Source: Thermoplasmata archaeon (GTDB taxonomy: Archaea; Thermoplasmatota; Thermoplasmata; Halarchaeoplasmatales; Halarchaeoplasmataceae). Taken from it: 13,905 nt of DNA. The notes below the pieces were generated by a model. That model was given only the letters and a program-made list of their open reading frames with translations, searched no databases and had not been told where the DNA came from. Each line of letters begins with the position of its first letter. The first letter of the stretch is position 1. Location: positions 1 to 13,905 of the forward strand of contig SKVC01000005.1 of assembly GCA_007129655.1 (NCBI GenBank), in the 5' to 3' direction. The translations under genes and the position numbers were made by a program. Below are positions 5,356-13,404 of this stretch, piece after piece.

Positions 5356-6270
5356 TTATCTTTTCTTTTCTTTTTCGAGTACGCGGACGTGGTCGCCTCT
5401 TACGGTTACAGGGATTGGTACTGTAGCTTCGAAGAGTTCAACCGTTATTTCATCGTTAGCTTCATCTATCTTTGTCACCCTGGCCTTTTCTCCCTTGAAG
5501 GGTCCTGCCGAAAGCTCTACTATGTCTCCTTCCGCTATACCTTCAACAGCCAGTTTTGGCGTAAGGAAATGTTCGATTTCATCGATGCTGCTCTCTCCTG
5601 CAACTACTCCTTTCGCTTTACGCATACCGCTGACGGCTTCTTCAACAAGCCCTGGGCTCATGACCTCTAGAAAAATATAGCCTCTAACGGGTTTCGGACT
5701 TAAGATAGAATAAATGTGAAGTTTTTGTCGTTTCGCTAGACTGGAAATATATTCTGCTACCGTCTTCTCTTGGCCTATCTGGGTTTTTACAGCGATCACA
5801 GTTGGTCTTGCTATGGCCATTAGTGTGACGGAATCGGAAATAAACCTGTCTTTAACGGAAGTTGCGTCGACAATGATCTCAAATTTCTCGCCGTATGTTG
5901 CACCAGACGGAGGTTCAACTGTTATAGTCATTGTTGATTTATCTCCATGAGATAATGTTGCTTCCTCCCGATAGCTTTCATTCGGTTCTGAGAGAGTTTT
6001 CTTGCCTTTGATTGTCGCCTTCCAAGGAACCCGATCTTCTTCCTCGGAACTGTAAAGCAACTTAACCTCTATCTCTATCACATGATCAGAACCGGTTTCA
6101 TTGGTTATATTTACATTATAATCCACTGTATGTCCGGGAGATATAGTTTCATGTTTACTCTCTGTTTCTACTCTCAAACCACCTAAGCTCTTTTCCGGTT
6201 CTTTATCAACCTTTTTCGAGGCTTTTTCTTCCTTAATCTCCTCTTCGGTAAAATCTTCAAGAAGGCCCAT
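5356..6270 (-). CDS. spt5: Transcription elongation factor Spt5/NusG with N-terminal Ig-like extension
   Basis: The product has 304 residues, about twice the usual archaeal Spt5. Residues 1-30 are charged and probably disordered. Residues ~31-153 look like an immunoglobulin-like beta sandwich of the NEW3/COG1470 kind: ISPGHTVDYNVNITNETGSD, then VPWKATIKG, TLSHGDKSTMTITVEPPSGA and EIIVDATSV. The NGN domain starts near 155 (RPTVIAVKTQIGQEKTVAEY, IYSILSPKPVRGYIFLE) and the KOW domain near 245 (VEGIAEGDIVELSAGPFKGEKARVTKID). Spt5 with Spt4 clamps RNA polymerase, raising processivity, and the KOW domain can couple transcription to other machines. The extension has no signal peptide or membrane segment, so it should be cytoplasmic. 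ATG 6270 is preferred to TTG 6276 because the SD (GAGGT) is eight bases from the former and two from the latter. It lies between secE and rpl11, the conserved order. Confidence 0.93.
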   Translation of the reverse strand: MGLLEDFTEEEIKEEKASKKVDKEPEKSLGGLRVETESKHETISPGHTVDYNVNITNETGSDHVIEIEVKLLYSSEEEDRVPWKATIKGKKTLSEPNESYREEATLSHGDKSTMTITVEPPSGATYGEKFEIIVDATSVKDRFISDSVTLMAIARPTVIAVKTQIGQEKTVAEYISSLAKRQKLHIYSILSPKPVRGYIFLEVMSPGLVEEAVSGMRKAKGVVAGESSIDEIEHFLTPKLAVEGIAEGDIVELSAGPFKGEKARVTKIDEANDEITVELFEATVPIPVTVRGDHVRVLEKEKKR

Positions 6271-6292
6271 AATCAATTACCTCTCATAATAA

Positions 6293-6520
6293 TCACATCT
6301 GTATGTACTTTGGAACATTTTGGAAAAGCCAGTAGATCAAAAAGCCCAAGCCGCCTATCAACAGAATTCCGATTATACATATTGATAAGGTTTTCTTGTA
6401 CTCATCTGCATCGGGTTTCCTAGCCATATTTAAGATACGACCATATCTTCCTTTGCCGACTTTACCAGCCTTCTCTTCAATCTTGTGCTGGATCTTCCAC
6501 GATTTTTCCAATATATCCAT
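6293..6520 (-). CDS. secE: Preprotein translocase subunit SecE (Sec61 gamma)
   Basis: This 75-residue protein has a basic amphipathic N-terminal helix (EKSWKIQHKIEEKAGKVGKG), a KPDADEYKKT segment that is typical just before the membrane helix, and one transmembrane segment at about 46-66 (SICIIGILLIGGLGFLIYWLF). It clamps SecY in the Sec translocon at the cytoplasmic membrane. It follows ftsZ by ten bases with an SD (GAGGT) seven bases before its ATG, and precedes spt5, the standard archaeal arrangement. The short length and single helix are normal for archaea. Confidence 0.93.
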   Translation of the reverse strand: MDILEKSWKIQHKIEEKAGKVGKGRYGRILNMARKPDADEYKKTLSICIIGILLIGGLGFLIYWLFQNVPKYIQM

Positions 6521-6530
6521 CTATTCGACC

Positions 6531-7634
6531 TCAAGCAACCGATGGTATTTCCTGTCTACCCCTGACTCCTTCTTTTCCAAATATCTGTTTGGATCTCACA
6601 CCTGTTATGACGACCATAACCCGTAATGATTTTTCAAGTGAAGGTTCAACCCGGGCACCCCAGATGATTCGAGCATTCTGGCCTACCTTACTCTCAACGA
6701 TTTCAGCAACCTTTTCTGCTTCGGATACAGTCATGTCGCTACCACCTACCACATTGACTAATGCTGCGGTTGCGCTGCTTATATCGACTTCAAGGAGAGG
6801 TGAATTGATAGCTTCTTCGATGGCTTTTTCAGCCCTGTTCTCTGAATCGTCTTCGCCTAATCCGATCATAGCTACACCGGCGCCTTCCATCACTGTTTTA
6901 AGGTCGTTAAAGTCAAGATTGACAAGACCGGGTTTCGTAACTATCTCGGTAATTCCTCTTATAGATCTTGTGAGTACTTCATCTGCAACTTTGAATGCCT
7001 TGTTTATTGATAATCTTGGTACCAGTTCTAGCAGTTTATCGTTCGGCACCGTAATCACAGTATCCGCGACGCTTTTCAATCGTCCTAGACCCCATTCAGC
7101 ATTCTCCATACGTGAACCGCCTTCTGCCTTGAAGGGTGTGGTGCAAACGGCAACTGTAAGGGCACCTTGATTCCTAGCGATTTCAGCGATCACCGGTGCT
7201 GCACCCGTTCCTGTCCCTCCTCCGAGGCCGCAGGTTACGAAAACTAGATCGCTACCTTCTAAGAGTGCGCTTAGTTCTTCCCTAGCCTCTTCGGTTGCTT
7301 CGGATCCAATCTGCGGGAGTGCACCAGCACCGAGTCCTCTGGTCTTCCTTCTACCCAAGAGAATTTTTCTGTGGGCATGAACAGAAAGAAGGTGCTGTGC
7401 ATCGGTATTTGTAGCTATAAGAGTAGCTCCCTGAATACCTTCGTCGGTCATTCTGTCTATAGTGTTACATCCGCCCCCACCGGCACCGATTATCTTGATA
7501 TCGGTTTTGAGACTGGCGAGTACTTCCTGCAGTTCTTTATCATCTGCTGTAAGGTCACGAACGTCTCGTGACTTCTCTTCCTTCGATTTCCGGGGGCCTG
7601 TACGTGATAAGGCTTCTTCTACAATCGACTCCAT
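6531..7634 (-). CDS. ftsZ: Cell division GTPase FtsZ
   Basis: The 367-residue product is a tubulin-superfamily GTPase that assembles the division ring. It shows GGGGCNTIDRM at ~52-62, the tubulin signature GLGGGTGTGAAP at 136-147, TTPFKAEGGSRMENAEWGL and the T7 loop NLDFNDLKTVME at ~239-250 whose aspartates hydrolyse GTP in the neighbouring subunit. The C-terminus is short and ends in a peptide resembling a conserved FtsZ tail (EIPSVA). An N-terminal charged extension of ~44 residues precedes the core. Linkage to secE-spt5 matches FtsZ1 of other Euryarchaeota. ATG 7634 is chosen over TTG 7637; GGAG lies eight bases upstream of the ATG. It leads the four-gene operon and is divergent from alaS. 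Presence of FtsZ argues against the wall-less Thermoplasmatales proper, which lack it. Confidence 0.96.
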   Translation of the reverse strand: MESIVEEALSRTGPRKSKEEKSRDVRDLTADDKELQEVLASLKTDIKIIGAGGGGCNTIDRMTDEGIQGATLIATNTDAQHLLSVHAHRKILLGRRKTRGLGAGALPQIGSEATEEAREELSALLEGSDLVFVTCGLGGGTGTGAAPVIAEIARNQGALTVAVCTTPFKAEGGSRMENAEWGLGRLKSVADTVITVPNDKLLELVPRLSINKAFKVADEVLTRSIRGITEIVTKPGLVNLDFNDLKTVMEGAGVAMIGLGEDDSENRAEKAIEEAINSPLLEVDISSATAALVNVVGGSDMTVSEAEKVAEIVESKVGQNARIIWGARVEPSLEKSLRVMVVITGVRSKQIFGKEGVRGRQEIPSVA

Positions 7635-7682
7635 CAATATACTCTCCGTGAATTATTATTCAATAACAGTAAACATTAACCC

Positions 7683-7690
7683 TTATATAA
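7683..7690 (-). promoter_or_regulatory. TATA box of the ftsZ-secE-spt5-rpl11 operon
   Basis: TTATATAA, inside TTTTATATAAGGG on the minus strand, is the best TATA box before ftsZ. Transcription would start near 7660, leaving a leader of about 25 bases with GGAG at 7643-7646. Unlike several plus-strand genes here, this operon would have a short leader with an SD. Confidence 0.55.
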
Positions 7691-7718
7691 AACATTTGCC
7701 CACCGGCTAAAAATTAAG

Positions 7719-7734
7719 AACGAACATTTTATGT
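7719..7734 (+). promoter_or_regulatory. Candidate BRE/TATA for alaS
   Basis: A purine-containing BRE-like stretch (CGAACA, about 7721-7726) precedes TTTTATGT (7727-7734), centred 28-29 bases before ATG 7759, the same spacing as the other leaderless genes of the window. CTAAAAATTAAG at 7707-7718 is a weaker alternative, 34 bases before ATG 7747. Confidence 0.4.
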
Positions 7735-7758
7735 AGATAAAGCGAAATGATACCGGTG

Positions 7759-10503
7759 ATGTTCGAGGAAGAATACCATCTGAAATTCTTTGAGGAACGA
7801 GGTTTCGTTCGTAAACGATGCACCGAGTGCGGCGAGCATTTTTGGACGCTGAAAGAAGATATGGAGACATGTCAGGATGCTCCTTGCACCGAATTCGGAT
7901 TCATAGATAACTCGCCTTTTGACCGTGTTCTAACTACCGGAGATATGAGAAAATATTTTTTGGGTTTTTTCTCTGAAAGAGGACATACGCCTTTGGAAAG
8001 ATATCCGGTTGTGGCCCGTTGGAGGGACGACGTGTTTTTAGTTCATGCTAGTATATATGATTTTCAACCTCATGCCACATCCGGTCTCGTAGAGCCTCCG
8101 GCGAATCCCCTGGTAGTCTCTCAGCCGTGTATACGTATGCCGGACCTTGAAGAAGTCGGCCGTACCGGAAAGCACATGACAAGTTTCGAGATGATGGGAC
8201 ATCATGCATTCAACTCCGATAACAACTTCGTTTACTGGAAAGACGAAACCGTCAGATACTGTCATGATATGCTCATTGAACTCGGATTGAATGAAGATGA
8301 AATCGCTTACAAAGAACATCCATGGATAGGAGGCGGAAACGCAGGACCCTCCCTCGAAGTTAACGTTCGAGGATTGGAACTCGCAACACTTGTGTTTATG
8401 AATTTAGAGAAACATCCCGATGGCGACGTGGATCTTGACGGCGATATGTACAGACCATTATCACTTAACGTTGTCGATACAGGATACGGACTCGAACGCT
8501 ACGTGTGGATGTCTGACGGTGCACCTACGATATATGATTCGATCTATCCGGATATCGTAGATTACATCTGTAACGAATGCGGGATCTCACATTTCCTAAA
8601 TGAAAAAGAATATCGTTTCATGCTGGGAGAATACACCAAACTCGCCGGACGATTGAAAAAGGATTTTACCGATGACGAATTGATGAACCGTTTGATTGCA
8701 AGGATGGAAGAAAGAGACTATTGTCCCGATCGTTCACAATTGGTTACCCAGCTAACCAATTTAAAAGCGGTTTATACCGTAGCGGATCATAGTCGTACGA
8801 TAGCATTCATGCTTACCGACGGCGTTGTACCATCCAATGTTGCCGAAGGATACCTGGCACGGTTGATGATACGACGAACTCTAAGAAATATAGATAGATT
8901 GAAATCAGATATATCGCTATGGGAAGTTGTTAAAAGGCAGATAGAAAAGTTCTCCGAAATAATCGACACCTCTAAGGAATCCGTGGTTATGGACATCATA
9001 GAAAATGAGATAGAACGTTACCACGAAACAACAGAGAGGGGTAAAAGATTGGTCAAACGTTCCCTGGAAAAATGGGGCGGAAAGAGTATACCTTTGGATA
9101 GTTTGATCGAATTCTATGACACCCATGGAATACACCCTACAGTGGTCAAAGATATGGCAGAAGAGATCGGGGTTACAGTGGAGGTTCCGGAAGATTTCAA
9201 TGTGATGCTAGCCGAGATGCACGAAAAACCGGAAATCCAAGACGATGGAACGTTTACAGCAGAATACGACGTACCTGATACCGAACTAATATACTATGTA
9301 GATTCAGAGAGATGTTCCTTCGACGCCGTTGTTCTATATTCTAAGAACGGTGATGTCATATTGGATAGATCATGCTTTTATCCGGAAGGAGGTGGGCAGA
9401 TGTGTGATCAGGGCACGATAGAAACGCAGGATGATTCATACCGTGTGAACCACGTCAGGAATGAAAACGGGGTTATAATTCACGAGTTAGAAGGAGATAT
9501 TCCTGTGGGTGAACGCGTGAAAGGTCATATAGATATAGAACGTAGAAAGGCTCTCACCAGACATCATACAGCCACACATGTGATCATCAGCGCGGCACGA
9601 AAGGTACTCGGCCAACATATATGGCAGAGAGGGGCACATAAAAGTCCGGAGAACGCCCGGCTGGACATATCTCACCACCGTCGCGTAAGTAGAGAACAGT
9701 TAAAGGAGATCGAACGGCGGGCCAACGAGACAATACTCAAAGATCTTCCTGTTGAACGGGAAACTCTCTCCCGAGATGAAGCCGAAAGACGCTTCGGTTT
9801 CGAGCTATATCAAGGGGGTGTTCCGACCAGCGATATAATCCGAGTAGTGCATATATCTGATGTTGACGACCTTGATGCACAAGCATGCGGAGGAACCCAC
9901 GTAAAAAGTACAGGAGAGATCGGATTCATCAAGATACTAGGCACTCAACGCATTCAGGACGGAGTGGTACGTCTAACTTACTCGGCGGGGATGCCGGCTC
10001 TTGTGCGTGTCCAAGAGATAGAGGAGCTACTTCTAAAAACCGCAGATACATTCGATGTAGATATAGATAGATTACCAGAAACTGGAGAAAGATTCTTCGA
10101 TGAATGGAAGGAGCGAGGTAAAGAGCTAGAAAAGCTGAAGGAATATCGATCGCTAGCATTGGTGGATCAGTTAATTCCTGGGGAATTCAAAAATGGCGTT
10201 GAGTTTGTTATTTCCGTATTGAAAGACATCGATGTAAAAGAGATGCTCAGTGCTGCAGAAAGGATTACATCGGAGGGAAATAGAGTGGTACTACTTGCCT
10301 CGGTTTCCGACAACGTCCAGCTGGTTTTTTCCCGGGGCGACGGTATAGATATTGATATGAGACACATACTCCGGGAGGCGGCTAAAGAGATAAACGGCGG
10401 CGGCGGCGGAACGGAGAGAACTGCCCAGGGAGGCGGTAAGAAAGTAGAAGGAGCGGAAAAGGCTCTAGAGCAGGCAAAGGAATCGATACTTGAAAAACTT
10501 TGA
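7759..10503 (+). CDS. alaS: Alanyl-tRNA synthetase, archaeal type
   Basis: The product has 914 residues from ATG 7759; ATG 7747 would add four. It charges tRNA-Ala in the cytoplasm. An N-terminal zinc ribbon specific to archaeal AlaRS is seen (CTEC at 21-24, then C38 and C43). The class II catalytic core follows: YPVVARWRDDVFLVHASIYDFQPH, GKHMTSFEMMGHHAF and WIGGGNAGPSLEV. The editing domain that removes mischarged serine has HTATH at 603-607 and CGGTH at 710-714, the four zinc ligands HxxxH and CxxxH. A coiled-coil and a DHHA1-like C-terminal domain end with GGGGGTERTAQGGGK. The start at 7759 is preferred because MFEEEYHLKFFEERGF matches the usual archaeal beginning and the TATA box spacing fits a leaderless mRNA. 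The protein appears complete with all metal ligands. Confidence 0.97.
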   Translation: MFEEEYHLKFFEERGFVRKRCTECGEHFWTLKEDMETCQDAPCTEFGFIDNSPFDRVLTTGDMRKYFLGFFSERGHTPLERYPVVARWRDDVFLVHASIYDFQPHATSGLVEPPANPLVVSQPCIRMPDLEEVGRTGKHMTSFEMMGHHAFNSDNNFVYWKDETVRYCHDMLIELGLNEDEIAYKEHPWIGGGNAGPSLEVNVRGLELATLVFMNLEKHPDGDVDLDGDMYRPLSLNVVDTGYGLERYVWMSDGAPTIYDSIYPDIVDYICNECGISHFLNEKEYRFMLGEYTKLAGRLKKDFTDDELMNRLIARMEERDYCPDRSQLVTQLTNLKAVYTVADHSRTIAFMLTDGVVPSNVAEGYLARLMIRRTLRNIDRLKSDISLWEVVKRQIEKFSEIIDTSKESVVMDIIENEIERYHETTERGKRLVKRSLEKWGGKSIPLDSLIEFYDTHGIHPTVVKDMAEEIGVTVEVPEDFNVMLAEMHEKPEIQDDGTFTAEYDVPDTELIYYVDSERCSFDAVVLYSKNGDVILDRSCFYPEGGGQMCDQGTIETQDDSYRVNHVRNENGVIIHELEGDIPVGERVKGHIDIERRKALTRHHTATHVIISAARKVLGQHIWQRGAHKSPENARLDISHHRRVSREQLKEIERRANETILKDLPVERETLSRDEAERRFGFELYQGGVPTSDIIRVVHISDVDDLDAQACGGTHVKSTGEIGFIKILGTQRIQDGVVRLTYSAGMPALVRVQEIEELLLKTADTFDVDIDRLPETGERFFDEWKERGKELEKLKEYRSLALVDQLIPGEFKNGVEFVISVLKDIDVKEMLSAAERITSEGNRVVLLASVSDNVQLVFSRGDGIDIDMRHILREAAKEINGGGGGTERTAQGGGKKVEGAEKALEQAKESILEKL

Positions 10504-10514
10504 AAGTGAAAAAC

Positions 10515-10522
10515 CTATTATA
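10515..10522 (+). promoter_or_regulatory. TATA box for leaderless GNAT gene
   Basis: CTATTATA, preceded by the purine-rich GTGAAAAAC, is centred about 27 bases before ATG 10545. It lies just after the alaS stop. No SD is present. Confidence 0.5.
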
Positions 10523-10544
10523 CATCATACTCACATCCTCCGCT

Positions 10545-11774
10545 ATGAGCGTACTAAGACATCTCGATCCGGAGAAAGACAGAGAGGCGGTTCTACGCAT
10601 TTGGAAGGAGATCGGGTGGCTCGAGAAGGGGAAGGAAGACATATTCGATATTTTACTGGAAGCCGATGGGGGTAACTATGTAGCTGAGCTCCATGGGACT
10701 CCCGAATGCAATGTAACCACAGTAGCGGGAAAAATACGATACATGGAAAATGAACTACCGCTTTCGGTGGTCGCTAGTGTGTTGACAAGTACCGTGGCTC
10801 GTAGACAGGGTTTAGCGGCAAAGCTAACTGCTAAAGCTATCGCGGAATCGGCCGTTGACGGAGCATGCTTATCCGGATTGGGTATATTCGACCAGGGATT
10901 TTACAATCAACTCGGTTATGGTACGGGAAGCTATGAGAACTGGATATTTTTTGACCCTGCATCGTTAATTGTGGATAAGCAGGTGAAGACACCGAAGCGT
11001 ATAACCAAGGAAGATTGGAAGAAAGTACACCGTTCACGTTTGAACCGTACGAAACATCACGGCATGGTAGATTTATCTAATGAAACCGATACCCGACTAG
11101 AGATGATCTGGCCTACCCACAGTTTCGGATTGGGGTATTACGATGATGATGAATTAACGCATCATATATTTTTCAGAGCCGATAATCTACACGACAGCAA
11201 ATACAATGTTCAGTGGATGGCATATCAAAACAAGGAACAGTTCATGGAATTGATGTCCATACTGAAATCGCTTTCCGACCAGATACACATGATAATCATG
11301 AGAGAGCCTCCGGGTATACAGTTCCAGGATATTCTAAAAAGACCATTCAGACATCGTCGGATCACCAAGGAGTCAAAGTACGAAAATAAGATGATGAGTA
11401 GTGCATACTGGCAGATGAGGATCCTCGACATCGATTCTTGTGTTGAAGCTTTTTCTCATACCGGTCACCAATTGCGGTTCAACTTATCGCTAACCGACAC
11501 CATAGATAAGTTGTTGGAAAAAAATGCGTCCTGGAAGGGACTCTCCGGGGATTACACCATAACCTTAGGAGCTAAATCTAGTGTGAATCACGTTAAAAAG
11601 CGCGGACTACCTACATTAAAGACAACAATAAACGCTTTCACGCGTATGTGGCTTGGCGTGCGGCCCGCTTCTGATCTTTTCATGACCGATGAACTGGAGG
11701 CGCCCCCAGCATTGCTTAAAGAATTGGATGAAGTTTTACGACTTCCGACACCACATCCGGACTGGGACTTTTGA
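10545..11774 (+). CDS. Eis-like GNAT-family N-acetyltransferase
   Basis: The 409-residue product has the tripartite Eis layout. Residues ~1-140 are a GNAT domain: LRHLDPEKDREAVLRIWKE, strand VVASVLTSTVARRQGLAAKL with the acetyl-CoA P-loop RRQGLA, and then FDQGFYNQLGYGTGSYENW. A second, degenerate GNAT-like domain follows, and the last ~100 residues look like an SCP2-like sterol-carrier domain (RFNLSLTDTIDK, then YTITLGAKSSVNHV and RMWLGVRPASDLFM). Eis enzymes acetylate amines of small molecules or proteins using acetyl-CoA; the substrate here is unknown. The Eis group is best known from bacteria such as mycobacteria. ATG 10545 is chosen on the leaderless spacing; an upstream in-frame ATG at 10500 overlaps alaS and adds a non-conserved tail. 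It is separated by 41 bases from alaS, with its own promoter. Confidence 0.75.
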   Translation: MSVLRHLDPEKDREAVLRIWKEIGWLEKGKEDIFDILLEADGGNYVAELHGTPECNVTTVAGKIRYMENELPLSVVASVLTSTVARRQGLAAKLTAKAIAESAVDGACLSGLGIFDQGFYNQLGYGTGSYENWIFFDPASLIVDKQVKTPKRITKEDWKKVHRSRLNRTKHHGMVDLSNETDTRLEMIWPTHSFGLGYYDDDELTHHIFFRADNLHDSKYNVQWMAYQNKEQFMELMSILKSLSDQIHMIIMREPPGIQFQDILKRPFRHRRITKESKYENKMMSSAYWQMRILDIDSCVEAFSHTGHQLRFNLSLTDTIDKLLEKNASWKGLSGDYTITLGAKSSVNHVKKRGLPTLKTTINAFTRMWLGVRPASDLFMTDELEAPPALLKELDEVLRLPTPHPDWDF

Positions 11775-11829
11775 GCAAAAATATCTGCAGTATTATCGCC
11801 AAATAATTTATAGCTAACAAACCAAAAGG

Positions 11830-11837
11830 TATTTATA
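11830..11837 (+). promoter_or_regulatory. TATA box for the DUF5828-like gene
   Basis: TATTTATA is centred 28 bases before ATG 11862. A second box, AATTTATA at 11805-11812, is 32 bases before ATG 11841. Two tandem TATA-like boxes with two in-frame ATGs leave the exact start open; the closer pair agrees best with the family's N-terminus. Confidence 0.45.
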
Positions 11838-11861
11838 GGAATGCTTTTCAAGTATGGGAAC

Positions 11862-12383
11862 ATGACGACGACCGGCATCGAATTCACTCACTCCGGCGTG
11901 CATTTGAAGGGAGACTGGGAAGAGGTTTGCAGCTTTGCTAAGGGTTTAGAGAATGCTATCGAGAAAGCTGAAGCGAGCGAAAAAACCGTTGATCGATACC
12001 GAAATTGGAGACCAAGAAAAGACGATTCTCAAAAGGATCTTGAGAAAAAGACCGTCGAAGAGGCGAGGCTAAAAGTTTCTGATTTAGAAGAAAACGGTAT
12101 TCCAAAAAAAGTGGATGAGATCGGCGATAAAGAGAATTCTTCGGATCTGAAAGTTGCTACATCCAAGATAGTCAAGGAACTATACCTTGGCTCTGCCAGA
12201 TGTTTCAGCAAGGTTGAGGAGATGATATACGGAAAGATGATGCTAATATTCAATCCGTATTTCTTTGATGATGCAGAATTTTCCGCCAATCTAATAGTAA
12301 AAGATAAGGATCGATGTCACCTCAAATTCAATTTCAATAACGGAAACATGCGTGAAAAGGTAAAAACTATCGTAAAAGGTTGA
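11862..12383 (+). CDS. Conserved archaeal protein, DUF5828-like
   Basis: The 173-residue product resembles the DUF5828 family that I recall from haloarchaea. The shared layout is an N-terminal strand and helix (GVHLKGDWEEVCSFAKGLE), a short NWRPRKDD motif, a charged, probably disordered middle (DLEKKTVEEARLKV...NSSDL), a helix (KVEEMIYGKMMLIFNPYFF) and a C-terminal strand region (FSANLIVKD, then HLKFNFNNGNMREKVKTIV). No catalytic motif, membrane segment or signal peptide is seen; function is unknown. Its stop TGA is two bases before the ATG of the PiT-like gene, and an AGGT site inside its last codons serves that gene, so the two are very likely translated from one mRNA. An upstream ATG at 11841 would add seven residues. 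Family assignment rests on memory of conserved motifs and should be treated as probable. Confidence 0.7.
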   Translation: MTTTGIEFTHSGVHLKGDWEEVCSFAKGLENAIEKAEASEKTVDRYRNWRPRKDDSQKDLEKKTVEEARLKVSDLEENGIPKKVDEIGDKENSSDLKVATSKIVKELYLGSARCFSKVEEMIYGKMMLIFNPYFFDDAEFSANLIVKDKDRCHLKFNFNNGNMREKVKTIVKG

Positions 12384-12385
12384 AT

Positions 12386-13321
12386 ATGGAAAGGATTTTG
12401 ATTTTAGCTGTTATTTCCGCATCTGTTTTTATGAGTATCGCAATAGGCTCTTCATCTATTGCTGCGGTTTTTGCACCGGTAGCTTCAGGTGGTACCACCG
12501 GAATGATGCGTTCCGCGCTACTGGCTGGTATTGCAGCACTGTTAGGTGCGATATTTCAGGGTAGAAAGGTAACGGAAACCATAGGTACGGGGATAGTGGG
12601 AGATGGATTGAATATTATCCAGGCACTCATTATTCTACTGATCGCATCTACTCTGGTTTTGACAAGTGCCTTGACAGATTATCCCATGCCTACCGCCTTC
12701 ACTGTTGTAGGGGCTATCGTAGGAGTCGGTTTGGGCTTCAACATAGGTGTAAAGTGGGATGCTGTAAGTCTGATACTAACATATTGGTTGCTTTTACCCA
12801 TTTTAGGATTCGCCATGGGGTATTTACTATATTTATTAGTTAAGCGTGTGGTTCCTAATGAAGGTAATGAAAGAAAGTTGAGGCATATAATTCTGTTTTT
12901 AGGATTATTGCTAGCCTTTAACGCCGGTGCCAATTCCGTAGGAAGGGCTATCGGGCCGCTCATGGTTCTCGAGATAAATATGTTTTATCTGTTGATACTC
13001 GGCGGTACGATGATGATGGTGGGTTGCTGGACCCTATCTCCACGGGTGATAAATGCCATCTCCTTTGATTACTCCAATATAGGTCCGAGAAGATCGATCG
13101 TTACGCTGAGCACAGTGATAATTCTCGCCCAGGTGGGGAATATGCTGGGGGTGCCCATAGCTTTTGTACAAGTCATCATCACCGCCATCATAGGAAGTGG
13201 GATGGCGGCAGGTACGGGTAACATTGCTAGGAAGAAACTGGTATTGACCGCTGTTGGCTGGACAAGCGCTTTTCTGGTAGCCATGGGGCTTGCTTTCTTG
13301 ATAGGCAGTATCTTGCTCTGA
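12386..13321 (+). CDS. PiT-family inorganic phosphate transporter-like protein
   Basis: This 311-residue integral membrane protein has about ten hydrophobic segments. PiT proteins are built from two inverted repeats, each with a GANDVANA-like signature, and move phosphate with sodium or protons across the cytoplasmic membrane. The second signature is clear: GANSVGRAIGP at ~181-191. The first is degenerate: GSSSIAAVFAPV at ~21-32, followed by the family-like MRSALLAGIAALLGAIFQGRKVTETIGTGIV. In both signatures the conserved aspartate is replaced by serine. The protein is also at the short end for the family. ATG 12386 is chosen over TTG 12380 because AGGT lies six bases before it. It is coupled to the DUF5828-like gene. 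No PhoU/DUF47 regulator, frequently next to archaeal pit genes, is seen. Fold is confident; substrate is less sure. Confidence 0.82.
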   Translation: MERILILAVISASVFMSIAIGSSSIAAVFAPVASGGTTGMMRSALLAGIAALLGAIFQGRKVTETIGTGIVGDGLNIIQALIILLIASTLVLTSALTDYPMPTAFTVVGAIVGVGLGFNIGVKWDAVSLILTYWLLLPILGFAMGYLLYLLVKRVVPNEGNERKLRHIILFLGLLLAFNAGANSVGRAIGPLMVLEINMFYLLILGGTMMMVGCWTLSPRVINAISFDYSNIGPRRSIVTLSTVIILAQVGNMLGVPIAFVQVIITAIIGSGMAAGTGNIARKKLVLTAVGWTSAFLVAMGLAFLIGSILL

Positions 13322-13404
13322 ATTTGTTAGTAAGACTCTTCAATTATTTATTTCGTCTATTATCGCTATCCTCTGAAGGTTTCTGTATCTAGGCCGGTAC
13401 ACGA
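13322..13404. other. Convergent intergenic spacer
   Basis: This 83-base spacer lies between two convergent stops. It holds a T-rich stretch (TTATTTATTTC, about 13343-13353) that could end transcription of the PiT-like gene, and no gene or stable hairpin that I can see. Confidence 0.4.

Noticed and set aside
4934..5680. Plus-strand 248-codon ORF opposite rpl11 and spt5
   Set aside because: Ser/Thr/Pro-rich translation without domains; the opposite strand holds two conserved proteins in the expected operon order.
10393..10412. GGC-repeat microsatellite near the end of alaS
   Set aside because: It encodes the glycine-rich loop normally found in the AlaRS C-terminal domain.
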